Part shown: one piece after another, positions 1 to 7,558 of the stretch
Layout: every line of letters begins with the position of its first letter
Numbering within the stretch: the stretch's first letter is position 1
The notes under the pieces: model-generated
Told to the model about the DNA's origin: nothing
Seen by the model: the letters and a program-made list of their open reading frames with translations, nothing else
Database searches by the model: none
Translations under genes and position numbers: made by a program
From: Candidatus Fluviicola riflensis
Lineage (GTDB): Bacteria > Bacteroidota > Bacteroidia > Flavobacteriales_D > Crocinitomicaceae
Direction: 5' to 3'
DNA length: 64,000 bases
Assembly (NCBI GenBank): GCA_002243285.1
Contig: CP022585.1
Span: forward strand, 4,080,641-4,144,640

Positions 1-148
1 CATCTTCGTAGTTCGTGCGGGCAAAATCAAATCCTTCAAAGAATTTTTGCCAGCCGATATCCACGCTTTCGGGATCTTGTCTATACGATTGATACAAGTG
101 ATCAATCGCGTTCACGTCTGCATTTCCGACGTAAGTTATTTTATCCAT
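1..148 (-). CDS. sucA: 2-oxoglutarate dehydrogenase E1 component, 5' end only
   Basis: The window cuts this gene, leaving the first 49 codons. The start is the ATG at 148 reading leftwards. The N-terminus begins MDKITYVGNADVNAID and continues with a segment reading LYQSYRQDPESVDIGWQKFF, the conserved E1o N-terminal tail in which an aromatic helix is followed by 'DPESV' and 'W..FF'. The full protein would be the thiamine-diphosphate E1 subunit of the 2-oxoglutarate dehydrogenase complex in the TCA cycle, usually about 900 residues; sucB often follows. The catalytic domains lie outside the window, so the call rests on this N-terminal motif alone. Confidence 0.85.
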   Translation of the reverse strand, partial: MDKITYVGNADVNAIDHLYQSYRQDPESVDIGWQKFFEGFDFARTNYED

Positions 149-225
149 GTTTGTGCACAATAATGGGTCCGTAAAATTAACATAATTCTACCGAAGGCAT
201 GTTACGTTTTCGACGAAAAATGGGA

Positions 226-279
226 AATATAAAATGTTTTAGGGGCGACTTGCGAGTCGCCCCTAAAACATTTTATATT
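226..279. repeat. Perfect 25-bp hairpin with TGCG loop
   Basis: Left arm 226-250 and right arm 255-279 are exact reverse complements around a 4-nt loop TGCG. The stem core is GGGCGACT/AGTCGCCC flanked by A/T-rich ends. It lies between the sucA start and the 3' end of the minus-strand gene at 283-633, so it could end transcription of that gene, although the stem is longer than a typical intrinsic terminator. The same loop occurs in the hairpin at 51055-51088. Confidence 0.85.
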
Positions 280-282
280 CAA

Positions 283-633
283 TTAACCCGGATAATTCAT
301 CCGGTAATAAACTTTCACCAACTCACGGTAAATAATCGCATCGGCGAGTTCTTCAAAGAAATGACTGGAGGCTTCCAGCATGTTCACTACGTTTTCCGGT
401 AAATCGATCAGGTAAAGATAAGAATGGAGTTCACCGACGGAAAGGCTTGGTAACCACGCAGCAAGTGCCTGCTTCCACGAATCCGGAGGTAAATCCGGGG
501 CAAACGGAATAACGGAGCCCGAGCGCTCAATGTCTGACTTCAATTGCTGGTAAACGGCCGAAACAATTGCTTCTTCAGTAACACGCAATTTCAATTCGTG
601 CCAGATTTCATTGTATGTTGCCGGTAGTGACAT
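283..633 (-). CDS. Hypothetical protein, 116 aa
   Basis: Not recognised. The product has no signal peptide or membrane segment and looks like a soluble, mostly alpha-helical protein, rich in Leu, Glu and Tyr. It has a proline patch near residues 44-50 (PFAPDLPPD) followed by tryptophan-containing helices. The ATG at 633 is the only plausible start. The gene stands alone between a perfect hairpin (226-279) on its 3' side and a long repeat element (665-801) upstream. Codon use resembles the neighbours. It is probably real because it fills the gap cleanly with no competing frame, but no function can be given. Confidence 0.6.
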   Translation of the reverse strand: MSLPATYNEIWHELKLRVTEEAIVSAVYQQLKSDIERSGSVIPFAPDLPPDSWKQALAAWLPSLSVGELHSYLYLIDLPENVVNMLEASSHFFEELADAIIYRELVKVYYRMNYPG

Positions 634-664
634 GTTGGAACCAAAATACGGAAGATTTAACTAA

Positions 665-801
665 TTCCCACGAATTCACTTCCGCCTCAGGCGGATTGCG
701 CGCCTAACGGACGCGCTTTTGTTTGATAACATTATACATAGTGTCTGTTATAATTGTGGCGAGTCCGTTAGGCGAGCTGTAATTCGTGAATTTGTGGGGA
801 A
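665..801. repeat. Long inverted-repeat element, 'CCACGAATTC / CCTAACGGAC' family
   Basis: The outer ends are inverted: CCCACGAATTC near 667-677 matches GAATTTGTGGGG near 789-799. Inside are TCCGCCTCAGGCGGA (itself a palindrome, 680-694) and two opposed copies of the word CCTAACGGAC (left copy direct near 702, right copy inverted near 763). A second element with the same outer ends and words lies at 63394-63520. No ORF is present. It sits between two divergently oriented genes. Confidence 0.75.
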
Positions 802-881
802 AATAACGTGTCGGCCAGCCGGCACAGGTGGTTGCATACTAATCCATTGGAAAAGGTAAAAACCAGCATTCGGAAATAGTT

Positions 882-889
882 TATTTTTG
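882..889 (+). promoter_or_regulatory. Candidate Bacteroidota -7 element (TATTTTTG)
   Basis: TATTTTTG matches TAnnTTTG and ends four bases before the ATG at 894. No TTG lies at the expected -33 distance. If used, transcription would begin at or next to the start codon, giving an almost leaderless mRNA. Tentative. Confidence 0.35.
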
Positions 890-893
890 TGCC

Positions 894-1514
894 ATGATAA
901 AGAAGGAAACGGAAGCAATTATTTTTGATCTCGGAGGCGTGATCATCAACGTCGATTATCAACTTTCACATAAAGCGTTTATGGAACTTGGTATTCCTAA
1001 TTTCGATGAAATGTATTCCAAATTACAGCAAACAGACTTGTTTGATCGCTTTGAAACGGGAGATATTTCATCGTTTCACTTTATCAATCGTTTACTGGAC
1101 CATTTGCCACAAGGAACCAGCGGGAACAAGGTGGTGCATGCGTGGGATGCCATGGTACTCGATTTTCCGGCAGATCGTTTGGAGTGGCTACTGGAAATGA
1201 AAAAACGTTACCGTATTTTTTTGTTGAGTAATACCAACACCTTGCACATGGAAGTTGTGCGCCGTTCGCTTGAAAAAACCGTTGGCCATCAACGTTTGGA
1301 AGATTATTTTGAGCGCATTTATCTTTCGTATGAAATGGGTTTACGCAAACCGACGCCGGAAATCTTCAGACGTGTTTGCAAAGAACAGGGGCTCAATCCG
1401 TCAACCACTGTTTTTATTGACGACAGTCCGCAGCATGTTGAAGGTGCTGCTTCCATCGGATTACAAGCCATTCATCTGAAACCGGGCAAAACGGTTCAAT
1501 CTCTTTTTTCCTGA
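894..1514 (+). CDS. HAD-superfamily phosphatase, YihX-like
   Basis: A 206-residue haloacid-dehalogenase-like hydrolase. Motif I is IIFDLGGVI with nucleophile Asp12. The usual second Asp of DxD is Gly, as in YihX-type sugar-phosphatases (family knowledge). Motif II is LLSNTN near residue 108, the conserved Lys lies in GLRKP, and motif IV is the acidic pair in VFIDDSPQHVEGA near residues 173-176. A small helical cap lies between motifs I and II (subfamily IA). It is predicted to dephosphorylate a small phosphorylated metabolite in the cytoplasm; the substrate cannot be told. The ORF overlaps the 3' end of the convergent epimerase gene by 19 bases. Confidence 0.85.
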   Translation: MIKKETEAIIFDLGGVIINVDYQLSHKAFMELGIPNFDEMYSKLQQTDLFDRFETGDISSFHFINRLLDHLPQGTSGNKVVHAWDAMVLDFPADRLEWLLEMKKRYRIFLLSNTNTLHMEVVRRSLEKTVGHQRLEDYFERIYLSYEMGLRKPTPEIFRRVCKEQGLNPSTTVFIDDSPQHVEGAASIGLQAIHLKPGKTVQSLFS

Positions 1515-1900
1515 CACAATTCCACCAACACACCGTTGGATGATTTTGGGTGCAGAAAAGCAACCAGCTTGTTGTCGGCGCCGGATTTTGGTTGTTCATT
1601 GAGTAATTGAAACCCCTGGCTTCTTAATTCGGCCATAGACAATTCAATGTCTGTTACGTCAAATGCTATATGGTGAATCCCCTGCCCTTTTTTTGCGATG
1701 AAACCAGCAATCGGACTTGTTTCCGTAGTTGCTTCCAGCAATTCGATCTTTGATTCGCCAACCTGGAAAAAGGCAGTTTTCACACCTTCGGAACTTACTT
1801 CTTCTTGTTTATAGCATGGCGTACCCAATAATTGCTCGTAAGTTTTAATGGCTTCCTCAAGGTTACTTACTGCAATTCCGATATGTTCAATTTTGTTCAT
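1496..1900 (-). CDS. mce: Methylmalonyl-CoA epimerase
   Basis: A 134-residue vicinal-oxygen-chelate (glyoxalase-fold) protein that interconverts (R)- and (S)-methylmalonyl-CoA, linking propionyl-CoA carboxylation with methylmalonyl-CoA mutase. The start at 1900 gives MNKIEHIGIAVSNLEEAI, the standard N-terminus; an upstream Met seven codons earlier would add residues foreign to the family. Expected metal ligands are visible: the His in IEHIGIAV, a His in GIHHIAFDV, and the Glu in VLVELC near the C-terminus. Length matches the family. The 3' end overlaps the convergent HAD gene by 19 bases. Mutase and carboxylase genes are not in this window. Confidence 0.9.
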   Translation of the reverse strand: MNKIEHIGIAVSNLEEAIKTYEQLLGTPCYKQEEVSSEGVKTAFFQVGESKIELLEATTETSPIAGFIAKKGQGIHHIAFDVTDIELSMAELRSQGFQLLNEQPKSGADNKLVAFLHPKSSNGVLVELCQEKRD

Positions 1901-1953
1901 CATAGGAAGTAAAATTAGCACGTTTGTAAGAAACGAATCGTGCAGGAAACAAA

Positions 1954-1981
1954 AAACCCTCTCGTAAACACAAGAGGGTTT
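1954..1981 (-). terminator. Intrinsic terminator
   Basis: AAACCCTCT (1954-1962) pairs with AGAGGGTTT (1973-1981). On the minus strand the stem is followed by a T-run, placing it just after the stop of the gene at 2002-2811. Confidence 0.8.
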
Positions 1982-2001
1982 CTAAATATTGTTGCGGAGG
2001 C

Positions 2002-2811
2002 TTATCCTTTAAAGAATTTTTCCGTTTTGTTATCGAAGTTAATGTAGTAAGCGCCCTTCAGCAAGTTACCGCATGGAACTGAAGTCCCGACACCTTTTTT
2101 CACGATATTACCGTAAGCGTCGTAGATTTCGTATTTCGTTTCAATTGGTTTTCCACCTGCAGTAAAGTTGATCACATCTTTCACTTTCACCGGATTCTTT
2201 TCGATCGCAGGAACTGTTGACGTAAATTTCACTTCTTTTGAAGATCGTTTCGTACCTGAGTGGTCAACCTGAACCACACGCACCGTGTTTTCACCTGAGT
2301 GTGGAGCTACCTGAAATTCGTAAGAGTTCGTACCTGTAGTACCTTTCCCCTGAACTTCACCAACTTGCACCCATTTGTTCCAGCGATACTGCTCAACAAA
2401 GAATGGCAACTTTCCACGTTCGTTGGATGTTTTCCAAACCAACGCGCCTGAAGGCGAAATAGAAATTGATTCCGTATTGAACGTACTTTTCGGAAGCAGG
2501 ACTTCCGGGTTCAAAATAGTAGGTTTACAACCGTCGCTGTGCTCAATTACAATAAAAACGGGTTCACCGATCTCAATGTTAAAGAGTGAAAAATCAATTT
2601 CAAACGCGTTTGAACTACAGCCACCAGGCATCACATCTCCGTTCACGGTGACCTTTGTTGCACAAAAACCAAATCCATCGCCATCCTCCGGATTTTGAAC
2701 GTAGAGGTTTTTCCCCTGATAACTTCCCTCAATTGACAAAGCAGCGTGGCTTACAATGCCCGTGAACGCTGAAAAGATTGAGAGTAAGAGTATTTTTTTA
2801 AGTTTCATCAT
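2002..2811 (-). CDS. Secreted protein with short T9SS-like C-terminus
   Basis: A 269-residue exported protein of unknown function. Residues 1-23 are a signal peptide (MMKLKKILLLSIFSAF, cleaved near SHAALS). The N-terminal part holds three cysteines (CATKV, GGCSS, DGCKP) in a beta-rich region. The middle (WNKWVQVGEVQGKG) resembles a fibronectin III-like strand pattern. The last 50 residues, with KYEIYDAYGNIVKKG followed by LLKGAYYINFDN, resemble the end of a type IX secretion sorting domain, though shorter than the canonical type A. The start could be either of two adjacent ATGs. It is a single-gene unit with its own terminator at 1954-1981. Surface or extracellular location is inferred. Confidence 0.7.
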   Translation of the reverse strand: MMKLKKILLLSIFSAFTGIVSHAALSIEGSYQGKNLYVQNPEDGDGFGFCATKVTVNGDVMPGGCSSNAFEIDFSLFNIEIGEPVFIVIEHSDGCKPTILNPEVLLPKSTFNTESISISPSGALVWKTSNERGKLPFFVEQYRWNKWVQVGEVQGKGTTGTNSYEFQVAPHSGENTVRVVQVDHSGTKRSSKEVKFTSTVPAIEKNPVKVKDVINFTAGGKPIETKYEIYDAYGNIVKKGVGTSVPCGNLLKGAYYINFDNKTEKFFKG

Positions 2812-3028
2812 GATTAGCAGCTACTACTAAAACAGTCGCAAGTATAATAGCAATTTTTCAGAAAACCAAAACTTTACGTATCAAATATTTAAAAAACAGT
2901 AAACTTAGTTGCTTTATAAATATTAGTCGTTAGTCGAAGCTCCGCTATTATTGGTCGAATATAGGCATTTTATTGCTTCTATCACTTAACTTGCTTTTAT
3001 CCTGACGCTTCGTTGGTTGTCTTTGCGG

Positions 3029-3059
3029 TTGTGATTCGTTTTTTTTTTTACTAATCTTG
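3029..3059 (+). promoter_or_regulatory. Candidate sigma-A-type promoter for the binding-protein gene
   Basis: TTG at 3029-3031 is followed after 20 nt by TAATCTTG (3052-3059), one mismatch from TAnnTTTG. It ends 20 nt before the ATG at 3080. A run of T between the boxes is also visible. Confidence 0.5.
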
Positions 3060-3079
3060 TGCCTTAATCGCAAGAAATC

Positions 3080-4819
3080 ATGAAGTTATCATTTCTTATT
3101 CTGACACCACTTTTACTGCTTTTCATTTCCTGTAGCGAAAGCTCCGACCGAAAACAATTTGAGCATGCAGGCGGTTGTCTGAAAATGTCTATAGACAATG
3201 AGCCTAAGACATTTACAGCTCGCGAAGTAACCGATGTATATTCAGCCACCGTGCTTTACCAAATTGTGGAATGTCTTGTAAGTTTCAATCCAGATGATTT
3301 GAGTATCCGAGCTCAATTGGCAAAATCGTGGAAAGTTTCCCCGGATGGATTATCGTATACATTTACCTTGCGTGATGATGTACTTTTTCATGAGCACGAG
3401 GTGTTTTCTTCGAGAGAAGATCGTAAAATGACAGCCAGCGATGTAATCTTTACACTTGAAAAAGCATGTTCACCTAACGAAAATGGCTCTCCTTCTGTTG
3501 CTTACTTGTCCATTTTGGGTGACCAGCTAAAAGGCGCCGAGACTTTCTACCAACGAAGAGCAAAGTCGATCAGCGGAGTGAAAGCCAATGGCAATCAGAT
3601 TACGCTAACACTCAAAAGTCCTGACGCCAATTTCATCAGCAAACTGGCCAGTATCAATGTGGGAATTATCTCGGAAAAAGTGGTTTCGGCCAATAAAGAA
3701 GCTGATTTGATCGGAACAGGGCCTTTCGTTTACAATGATTATACGAAGGGCGAGCCGGCGTCGATCATTTTGCTCAAGAACCAGGATTATTACCTGACCG
3801 ACAAAAAGGGAAATGCGCTTCCGTACCTGGATAGCGTCATCTTTATAGCGGATAACCGCAAACTGGAGCAATTAGAATTATTTGAACAAGGTGAAACGCA
3901 TGTTATCAATACGTTACCTACAAGTCGCATAACGCAAATGCTGGAAGGCAGAATTAAAGATTTTAATTCAACTCCTCCATTGATGGTGTTGAACAACAAT
4001 CCATTAATGGCCACCAACTATTATTTCTTCAATATGACTGATCCGCGTTTTAAAGATGTGCGTGTGCGTCAGGCATTCAACTATGCGATCAATCGAAACC
4101 AGATTACACAATATGTTTTGCGCGGGCAGGCTTATGAAGATGGTATTTTCGGAATTGTACCACCACTAAGCTCTTCTTTTAAGGGCTACGACTTTAAAGC
4201 TATCAAAGAAGTCGGTTACAATTATGATCCCGAAAAAGCACGGCAATTGCTGGCGGAGGCTGGTTATCCAGGTGGAAAAGGATTCGGTAGTGTAAACCTG
4301 CGTGTAAATATTGGCGATATTCATTCTGCAGTTGCCGAAGAAATTTCAGACCAGATTTTCCAAACGCTTGGAATCAACGTCAACATTGACGGTTCAACGT
4401 TTGAACAAAAAAATGAAGATGCTACTTATGCGCGGGGCGATTTGTTCCGTACGGCTTGGTTTGCCGACTACGTCAGTCCGGAAACGTTCCTGAGCAATTT
4501 TCACGGAAAGTGGGTGCCTGCTTCCAAAGATGATCCTTCTGAATTGAATCAAGCGCGGTATAAAAATCCGGTGTTTGACGAATTACTCGAAAAAGCACGT
4601 GCTGCTGATAGTCAGAAAGAACGTTACCGTTTGTACAACGAAGCAGAAAAAGTATTGATGCAGGATCCGCCAATTATTGTTTTGTGGTATTCCGGCGATA
4701 TTCAGCTGGTTTACTCGAGGGTTCGAAACCTGGAAAATAACCCGATGGGTTTACTGGATTTGAAAGAAGTGTATTTACACGATTGGACGAAAGAAGAATA
4801 CCTTAAATCTATTCAGTAG
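3080..4819 (+). CDS. Peptide/nickel-type ABC transporter substrate-binding lipoprotein
   Basis: A 579-residue family 5 solute-binding protein (SBP_bac_5, DppA/OppA type). The N-terminus MKLSFLILTPLLLLFISC is a lipoprotein signal with lipobox Cys18, so the protein should be tethered to a membrane. Family landmarks follow: LVSFNPDDLSIRAQLAKSW, SPDGLSYTFTLRDDVLFHE near residues 91-110, a region around DVRVRQAFNYAINR, then the C-terminal lobe ending in the family's DPPIIVLWYSGDI segment. It probably binds short peptides. No permease or ATPase gene is adjacent, so the rest of the transporter must be elsewhere. It appears to be transcribed alone. Confidence 0.88.
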   Translation: MKLSFLILTPLLLLFISCSESSDRKQFEHAGGCLKMSIDNEPKTFTAREVTDVYSATVLYQIVECLVSFNPDDLSIRAQLAKSWKVSPDGLSYTFTLRDDVLFHEHEVFSSREDRKMTASDVIFTLEKACSPNENGSPSVAYLSILGDQLKGAETFYQRRAKSISGVKANGNQITLTLKSPDANFISKLASINVGIISEKVVSANKEADLIGTGPFVYNDYTKGEPASIILLKNQDYYLTDKKGNALPYLDSVIFIADNRKLEQLELFEQGETHVINTLPTSRITQMLEGRIKDFNSTPPLMVLNNNPLMATNYYFFNMTDPRFKDVRVRQAFNYAINRNQITQYVLRGQAYEDGIFGIVPPLSSSFKGYDFKAIKEVGYNYDPEKARQLLAEAGYPGGKGFGSVNLRVNIGDIHSAVAEEISDQIFQTLGINVNIDGSTFEQKNEDATYARGDLFRTAWFADYVSPETFLSNFHGKWVPASKDDPSELNQARYKNPVFDELLEKARAADSQKERYRLYNEAEKVLMQDPPIIVLWYSGDIQLVYSRVRNLENNPMGLLDLKEVYLHDWTKEEYLKSIQ

Positions 4820-4964
4820 ACGCGGTTGTTTGTTCAAACAAAATGGTTTTGTTGTACGGAAAGTTGCAACTTCGCTTTTCAAAACCTGATTTTCCGTTTT
4901 TTCGTGAAGGATAATTGTCACAGCTTTGCGATACAATGCTAATAATCGAACTCTGGTTAATACT

Positions 4965-7421
4965 ATGAAAACGATCAACAGATGGATAGTTGCATCTTGC
5001 CTGATGCTTTTTGCTGCTCCTACTTTTAGTCAAACGCCCACCCAAACCGTTCGTGGAGTGGTGAAAGATGCTGATACCGACTTCCCGCTATTCGGTGTAT
5101 ATGTAAAGATCACAACAGCTGATACGACTTTGTTGTTGCGGGCAATGACGGATCCTGACGGTTTGTTCGAAATTACAGATGTTCCTGTCGGAAAACACAA
5201 TCTCTCGGCAACCATCGGTTCTCACCAGGCAAAATCGTTGGATGTAACCGTAGATTCAGGAAAAGAAAGTGTGGTAGAAGTGAAAATGCAGGAATTCATC
5301 ACTGAAGTAGAAGAAGTGGTAATTACCAGCAGAAAACAGGGCGAGATTATCAATGAAATGGCTACCGTTTCTTCGCAGCAGTTTTCGGTCGAAGAAACAA
5401 ATCGTTACGCAGGTTCACGTGGAGATCCCGCCCGGATGGCCAGTAATTTTGCCGGAGTGCAGGGAGCCGACGATTCCAGGAATGATATCGTGATCCGTGG
5501 AAATTCTCCATTGGGAGTTGTCTATAAAGTAGAAGGAATTGATATCCCGAATCCGTCGCATTTTGCCATTTCAGGAAGTACAGGCGGGCCGGTTTCCATC
5601 ATCAACAACAAAAGCCTGGCCAATTCCGACTTCTTTATGTCGGCGTTTCCGGCGGAGTATGGAAACTCATTATCCGGCGTTTTTGATTTAAAATTGCGAA
5701 ATGGGAACAACAACCAGCATGAATTAACCGGCCAGTTCGGTTTTCTCGGAACGGAATTATCAGCCGAAGGCCCGCTGAAGAAGGGTAGTCGTGCTAGTTA
5801 TTTGGTGATGGGCCGCTATTCAACATTGAGCTTATTTCAGTTTATGGGAATCAAGATCGGAACGGATGCAGTTCCTGTTTATGGTGACGGTGCTTTCAAA
5901 TTCAATTTTCCACTCAAAAAGGGCGCTGCATTGTCGTTGTGGGCAATTGGCGGAAAAAGTGAAATCGAGATTTTGGTGTCTGATAAAACAACACTTTCCG
6001 AAGAATTGTACGGCGAAGGTGATCGTGATCAGTATTTCGGTACCACGATGGGGGTTGCAGGGATAACATACAAAAAATCCATTTCTGAAAAAACCTTTCT
6101 TACCGCTACACTTTCGTCTGCTTTTGATGAACAGCATTCTCACCATGATTTCCTGATTCGATCTCTTGATACGGTTACTACGAATGGCGAACAGGAGATC
6201 CAGGTACGCGTCGACTCAATTTACGCGCTGATGGGTTATTCTTTTAAAACCACCCGTGGTTCAGCTTACACAGCTGTGAGCCACAAGATCAATAAACAAC
6301 ATTTACTGCGATTTGGAGTGAATGTGGACGGATTGTACTTCAACATGTCGGATAGTGTAAAGAACACCACGCACACAGCTTTTATCAATCGCTGGGATTA
6401 CACCGGATTTTCGTTGATGGTACAGCCTTTCGTGCAATGGAAATTCCGTGTTTCTGAAAACATGGACATTACTGCCGGAATTCACAGTCAATACTTTTCG
6501 CTGAGCAATAGTTTGAGTCCGGTAGAACCGCGTTTGGGCTGGAAATACAATTTGAAAAACGGACAACGCGTATTTGCCGGAGCCGGTTTGCACAGCCAGA
6601 CACAACCGTTTTATACGTATACCTATCATAAATTGGATGCTGACGGCAATAAAGTGTACCAAAACAAAAACATGGATTTCTCAAAATCGGTTCACACGGC
6701 TGCCGGTTACGAAAAAGCATTTAAAAACGGCATGTCTATTCGCACGGAAGTGTATTACCAATACTTGTACAACGTTCCGGTTACGGTGGCACCATCGTCG
6801 TTTTCCATTATCAACCAGGGAAGCGGTTTTGCCCGTTTCTTCCCGGATTCGCTGAAGAATACCGGAACAGGAACCAACTACGGCATCGAACTGACGGTGC
6901 AGAAATACTTTAGCAAAACGTTCTTCCTCTTGTTTACGACTTCGGTCTACGATTCCAAATACACTGGAAGCGACGGTATTCAGCGCAATACATCTTACAA
7001 CGGCTTGTACACTTCAAATATCCTCTTTGGGAAGGAATTCCGGATCAATGCAAAGCAATCCATCTCTTTGGGCGCGAAAGTGACTGTGGCAGGCGGAAAA
7101 CGATACGGATACGTAAATGTAGATGCTTCGAACGTTGCTAATGAATTGATTTTTTCTGATTCCTTGTTTAACGAACGTCAGTTCCGCGATTATTTCCGTG
7201 CCGATATCAAGATTAACTGGAAATTCAACGCGGAGAAAATGACGCACGAAATCGGGTTGGATTTGGTAAACCTGTTCAATACAAAGAACTTATTGAGTTT
7301 GGCTTATGCTCCGAACATATCCAATCCGTCAGCCGAACCGATTGCACAGAAAACGCAGCTGGGTTTCTTACCTATCTTTTATTACCGTATTGATTTTAGA
7401 GTCGGGAAGAAAAGGGAGTAA
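4965..7421 (+). CDS. TonB-dependent receptor with carboxypeptidase-regulatory-like N-domain
   Basis: An 818-residue outer-membrane receptor. I choose the ATG at 4965 because it gives a signal peptide (MKTINRWIVASCLMLFAAP, cleavage after FSQ); the longer frame only adds 13 upstream residues. Residues about 28-110 form a CarboxypepD_reg-like beta-sandwich (TVRGVVKDADTDFPLFGVYV). A plug domain follows, with IVIRGNSPLGVVYKVEG and FPAEYGNSLSGVFDLKLR, then a long alternating-strand barrel ending in FYYRIDFRVGKK. No SusD-like partner is present, so it is more like a siderophore or small-ligand receptor than a glycan SusC. The ligand is unknown. A bidirectional terminator follows at 7506-7535. Confidence 0.9.
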   Translation: MKTINRWIVASCLMLFAAPTFSQTPTQTVRGVVKDADTDFPLFGVYVKITTADTTLLLRAMTDPDGLFEITDVPVGKHNLSATIGSHQAKSLDVTVDSGKESVVEVKMQEFITEVEEVVITSRKQGEIINEMATVSSQQFSVEETNRYAGSRGDPARMASNFAGVQGADDSRNDIVIRGNSPLGVVYKVEGIDIPNPSHFAISGSTGGPVSIINNKSLANSDFFMSAFPAEYGNSLSGVFDLKLRNGNNNQHELTGQFGFLGTELSAEGPLKKGSRASYLVMGRYSTLSLFQFMGIKIGTDAVPVYGDGAFKFNFPLKKGAALSLWAIGGKSEIEILVSDKTTLSEELYGEGDRDQYFGTTMGVAGITYKKSISEKTFLTATLSSAFDEQHSHHDFLIRSLDTVTTNGEQEIQVRVDSIYALMGYSFKTTRGSAYTAVSHKINKQHLLRFGVNVDGLYFNMSDSVKNTTHTAFINRWDYTGFSLMVQPFVQWKFRVSENMDITAGIHSQYFSLSNSLSPVEPRLGWKYNLKNGQRVFAGAGLHSQTQPFYTYTYHKLDADGNKVYQNKNMDFSKSVHTAAGYEKAFKNGMSIRTEVYYQYLYNVPVTVAPSSFSIINQGSGFARFFPDSLKNTGTGTNYGIELTVQKYFSKTFFLLFTTSVYDSKYTGSDGIQRNTSYNGLYTSNILFGKEFRINAKQSISLGAKVTVAGGKRYGYVNVDASNVANELIFSDSLFNERQFRDYFRADIKINWKFNAEKMTHEIGLDLVNLFNTKNLLSLAYAPNISNPSAEPIAQKTQLGFLPIFYYRIDFRVGKKRE

Positions 7422-7451
7422 CTATAGGTGTTTGTGTAATCCGATCAACAT

Positions 7452-7499
7452 GCGCTGCCGTTAGGAGCGCAAAAATCTGCCCATCTGTGGGAGAGAAAT
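7452..7499. repeat. Half-element of the 'CCCACAGATG' intergenic repeat
   Basis: These 48 bases are, in reverse complement, almost identical to 62286-62332: both read through CTCTCCCACAGATG, CAGATTTTTGCGC and TCCTAACGGCAGCGC. Differences are confined to a few bases. At 62 kb the segment is one arm of a longer inverted repeat; here only that arm is seen. Confidence 0.75.
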
Positions 7500-7505
7500 A
7501 AACCA

Positions 7506-7535
7506 AAAAAGTCCACCGTTGAAAGTGGACTTTTT
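7506..7535. terminator. Bidirectional intrinsic terminator
   Basis: AAAAAGTCCAC (7506-7516) pairs perfectly with GTGGACTTTTT (7525-7535) around an 8-nt loop. It lies between the converging receptor gene and the secreted-protein gene ending at 7559, and has A/T runs on both sides. Confidence 0.85.
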
Positions 7536-7558
7536 ACATAAATATGGTTTTGAAGAAT

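Noticed and set aside
665..801. Repeat elements as insertion sequences or CRISPR repeats
   Set aside because: No transposase, no target duplications and no regularly spaced short repeats; each is a single inverted unit.
882..896. Leaderless mRNA for the HAD gene
   Set aside because: A -7-like box sits next to the ATG, but the -33 element is missing, so this is kept only as a weak promoter candidate.
4926..4964. Upstream start for the TonB receptor
   Set aside because: The extra 13 residues are polar and would precede a perfectly good signal peptide beginning at 4965.
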